The translations under genes were made by a program, and so were the position numbers. Of a stretch of 21,659 nt of DNA, positions 19,887 to 21,659 are shown piece after piece. Origin of the DNA: Plakobranchus ocellatus (Eukaryota; Mollusca; Gastropoda; Plakobranchidae); NCBI GenBank assembly GCA_019648995.1, contig BLXT01004258.1, forward strand, positions 58,739-80,397, read 5' to 3'. The notes below the pieces were generated by a model, which saw only the letters and a list, made by a program, of their open reading frames with translations, was not told the origin of the DNA and searched no databases. Within the stretch, counting starts at the first letter, position 1. Each line of letters starts with the position of its first letter.

Positions 19887-20395
19887 ACCGCTCAGGACAT
19901 CAACCTGACAATTCTGTCTTTTGGAAATTGCTGCAATCCTATAATCAACTCTTGCAGAGTTAAAGACCAACTCATGAGCGATTATTGCTAGCGTTACTTT
20001 TGCACACAAAAAAACTGAAGGCGTTTATGGTCAGTTTGAATATCAAAATGTCTAAGCAATAAATATTTGGAGAATTTGTACACGGCAAACACTAATGGCT
20101 TAACATTCATGTTCAATCACTGAAACACTGAATTTTTAATAAACCTTGGTGATTCTATATTAGAAAACCCCCAATCCCGTAGTCTGAAGTGTTGGGCCAC
20201 AAAATGAATGTTTCATTCAAATCTTGAAAAACAAAAATAGAATCACTCGAAAAAAATTTCTTGGTTTTTAGAAAAAGTTCTTGGAAAGTCGCTGTCCAGG
20301 TAATTTTGTTTAGTTGATCTTTCTGTAGTAAACTTGTAAGAAGTACAGACAAGTTGGCAAACTTAAGGTTGAATTTTCTTTTGTAACTGTGAACA
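19887..20395 (-). pseudogene. Ty3/Gypsy pol relic, copy 2: RT thumb through RNase H
   Basis: Same region as copy 1 but extending further. Reading leftward: KFNLKFANLS near 20365-20340, FSSDSIFVFQDLNETFIL, then NTSDYGIGGFL near 20158-20190 in place of TDAS-GIGA-L. Next are FAVYKFSKYLLLRHFDIQ and TDHKRLQF at about 20010-20090, the third RNase H block with its aspartate-histidine. Then WSLTLQE near 19955 and DYRIAAI, ending at DVLSG at about 19887-19901, where intact elements have an ADALSR-type sequence before the integrase. Stops and shifts interrupt it. Shared substitutions with copy 1 show common descent, but copy 1 is truncated before the TDH block. Confidence 0.85.
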
Positions 20396-21073
20396 AATAG
20401 GATTTCGTAAGTTGAGTTTAGATCTAGTCTCGGAGCAGCTGATCTTTTGACATAGCTTTGTTTACTTGTAATATTTAGTTATTATTCCAATTCGGCCCAG
20501 CTTAGTTAATTTAATTGGAACAAGTACTATTATTATTTTGGCTTTGTTTAACTTTTTAGATCTTAGAATTTCTAGAAATTTCTCGAAAGGGTGAGAACAT
20601 TGTTCACAGGAAATTGTCAGATTGTATTCAAGAGAGAGTAGATAGGTTGTTGACGGGTACATGTAAAGAAGAGAATAAATTAGAGTATTTGATTAGTCCA
20701 TACTTTTAGCTAGACTTAATCACATGTGTTGGTTATTGCAGATTTTTCTGGTATTGGTTGTTAGTATGATATTGACCAAATAAGCCTGCTTATTGCATAA
20801 GTAGCATTTTTCAACAGTCGTAGATAATGGATATAAAAAAGAGCACTGTGAGATTGTTGGGGATATCGCTGAAAGATAGACCGCTGATGTTTGTCAATTT
20901 GCAGACCTACAGAGAGATACCTTGCTATTCTGAAATTGTTTTGAATTGAATTCAAAAAGTTTTTGTAAAATCGTTGGCTAGACTTGGAGTGAATCCTGCC
21001 CTTTCGTCTACTAAAGACCTCTTTGTCATAGGCAGTGTTCAATAAGACCTATGTTTATAAAGGCCAAACCATT
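20396..21073. mobile_element. MITE-like element copy B, inserted in Gypsy copy 2 at the same site
   Basis: A 678-bp insert homologous along its length to the 2293-2968 element in the same orientation. Shared stretches include GAGAGTATTTGATT, CTGAAAGATAGAC, GATACCTTGCT and TTCTGAAATTG. Its boundary octamers TGTGAACA (20388-20395) and GGTGAAAG (21074-21081) are decayed forms of the TGTGACAG duplication in copy A. It sits between the same two codons of the Gypsy reverse transcriptase, so the insertion happened once, before the two Gypsy copies separated. A 93-codon minus-strand frame inside it is not recognisable and is not kept open in copy A. Confidence 0.85.
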
Positions 21074-21233
21074 GGTGAAAGTAATTCACCAAGCCTGACT
21101 TGTTTCTTTGTAGTGGGTGGCTCATTAACTAATTCCTGTTCACTTTAGACAGCTGCAACCTCTGAGAACCCTCGCCCACGATGTGGCCCAAGAAGTCTAG
21201 CAATGACCGAGAAAAATTTTACTTGGTGTCACG
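21074..21233 (-). pseudogene. Ty3/Gypsy pol relic, copy 2: reverse transcriptase piece
   Basis: Minus-strand DFLGHIVGEG at 21168-21197 is a textbook Gypsy reverse transcriptase block, better preserved than in copy 1. It is followed by QLSKVN at about 21145-21162 and a decayed KKQV thumb segment near 21095-21110. The plus-strand sequence GTTCACTTTAGACAGCT is shared with copy 1 (near 3045-3063). The upstream continuation (palm with YxDD) is cut off by the inverted element starting at 21234. Confidence 0.85.
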
Positions 21234-21659
21234 AATGGCTTTCTGCCATTTAGTTAAAGATCTAGTTGAACAGTCTGTGACAATGAGTTTCTTAAATAGA
21301 ATGAAGAAAAGAAATCACTCCAAGTCTTGCCAAAACTTGAACAAAAAATGTATTCATTTGAATCAAGAAATTATTTCAGAACAGCATTTTAGTGTCCGCA
21401 ATAATTATTTACATCCACAAGCCCTCTCACATTAGCCGTTTATCTTTCAGCGATATTTGCAAGTCATTTTAAAATCTCGTTGCGCTCTTTTTATACCCAA
21501 CGTCCACAACTTCTTGAAAATATATGTTATGCAATGCATATTGGCTAATCAGTTAATATGACACAGACAACTCTTTCTTCAATGAAAAAGAATCCTGCAT
21601 TATATAACCAAGATTAGCTAAAAAAAATATAAACATATCAATTACTCTCATTTATCTCC
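21234..21659. mobile_element. MITE-like element copy C, inverted, cut by window end
   Basis: Homologous to copies A and B but in the opposite orientation. The end reads AATGGC, then AGATCTAGTTGA at 21255-21269, equivalent to the right end of copy A read backward. Further on are TTTCAGAACAGCA near 21375, ATCTTTCAGCGAT near 21443, GTTATGCAATGC near 21527 and AAGATTAGCTAAAAA near 21610. The last bases (ACTCTCATTTAT) still match the inside of copy A, so its far end lies beyond the window. The octamer before it, GTGTCACG at 21226-21233, shares TGTCAC with the inverse of copy A's target TGTGACAG. It interrupts the reverse transcriptase of Gypsy copy 2. The 84-codon plus-strand frame at 21181-21435 crosses the junction and is not a gene. 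Confidence 0.8.

Noticed and set aside
21181..21233. Plus-strand reading as a third Gypsy thumb segment (CHEW-type resemblance)
   Set aside because: The minus strand of the same bases encodes the clear DFLGHIVGEG block that belongs to Gypsy copy 2, a far better explanation.
21181..21435. 84-codon plus-strand frame starting at an ATG
   Set aside because: It spans the junction between the minus-strand Gypsy relic and MITE copy C, so it is a chance frame.
1..21659. CRISPR array or bacterial defence system
   Set aside because: No regularly spaced identical short repeats, no cas-like genes and no prokaryotic gene layout; the content is animal nuclear DNA.

Overview
The window looks like nuclear DNA from a mollusc, most likely a heterobranch gastropod. 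It is AT-rich, holds large repeat-filled gene-poor stretches, has eukaryotic microsatellites and TAGATC/AGATCT-rich tracts, and its one clear gene resembles the intronless chemosensory-type receptors expanded in sea slugs and sea hares. The species assignment is inference; nothing here is bacterial in layout (no operons, no ribosome binding sites).

Layout, left to right. 1-1985: no gene; a cluster of a 16-bp direct/inverted motif at 1.1-1.36 kb and short tandem duplications at 1.85-1.93 kb. 1985-3630: a decayed Ty3/Gypsy pol fragment on the minus strand, split by a 676-bp terminal-inverted-repeat element with an exact 8-bp direct repeat at its borders. 3973-4768: a plus-strand relic with long stop-poor stretches in shifted frames, probably a pseudogene of unknown family. 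5.2-6.4 kb: GA microsatellite, degenerate GTT-type tract and a 2 x 110 bp tandem duplication. 6703-7761 (minus): an intact 352-residue class A GPCR, the only convincing functional gene. 7.8-12.8 kb: AT-rich intergenic DNA with a 120-bp tandem duplication, an assembly gap inside an ATT/ATC microsatellite and a GC-richer island. 12.9-13.2 kb: a 65-bp minisatellite. 13.2-17.2 kb: no confident gene, several perfect short hairpins and two weak exon candidates. 17.4-18.9 kb: CA repeat, AGATCT-rich tract and about 236-bp tandem repeats. 19887-21233 (minus): a second copy of the same Gypsy fragment, carrying the same inserted element at the same site. 21234 to window end: a third copy of that inserted element, in inverse orientation, interrupting the second Gypsy copy.

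The most informative structure is this transposon nest. A MITE-like element (hAT-like by its 8-bp target duplication) landed in a Gypsy polymerase domain. The composite then occurs twice, about 18.1 kb apart in direct orientation. A sister MITE later landed about 150 bp from the first in one copy, at a similar target. Apart from the GPCR the genes do not form a pathway; the window is one receptor gene within repeat-derived DNA.
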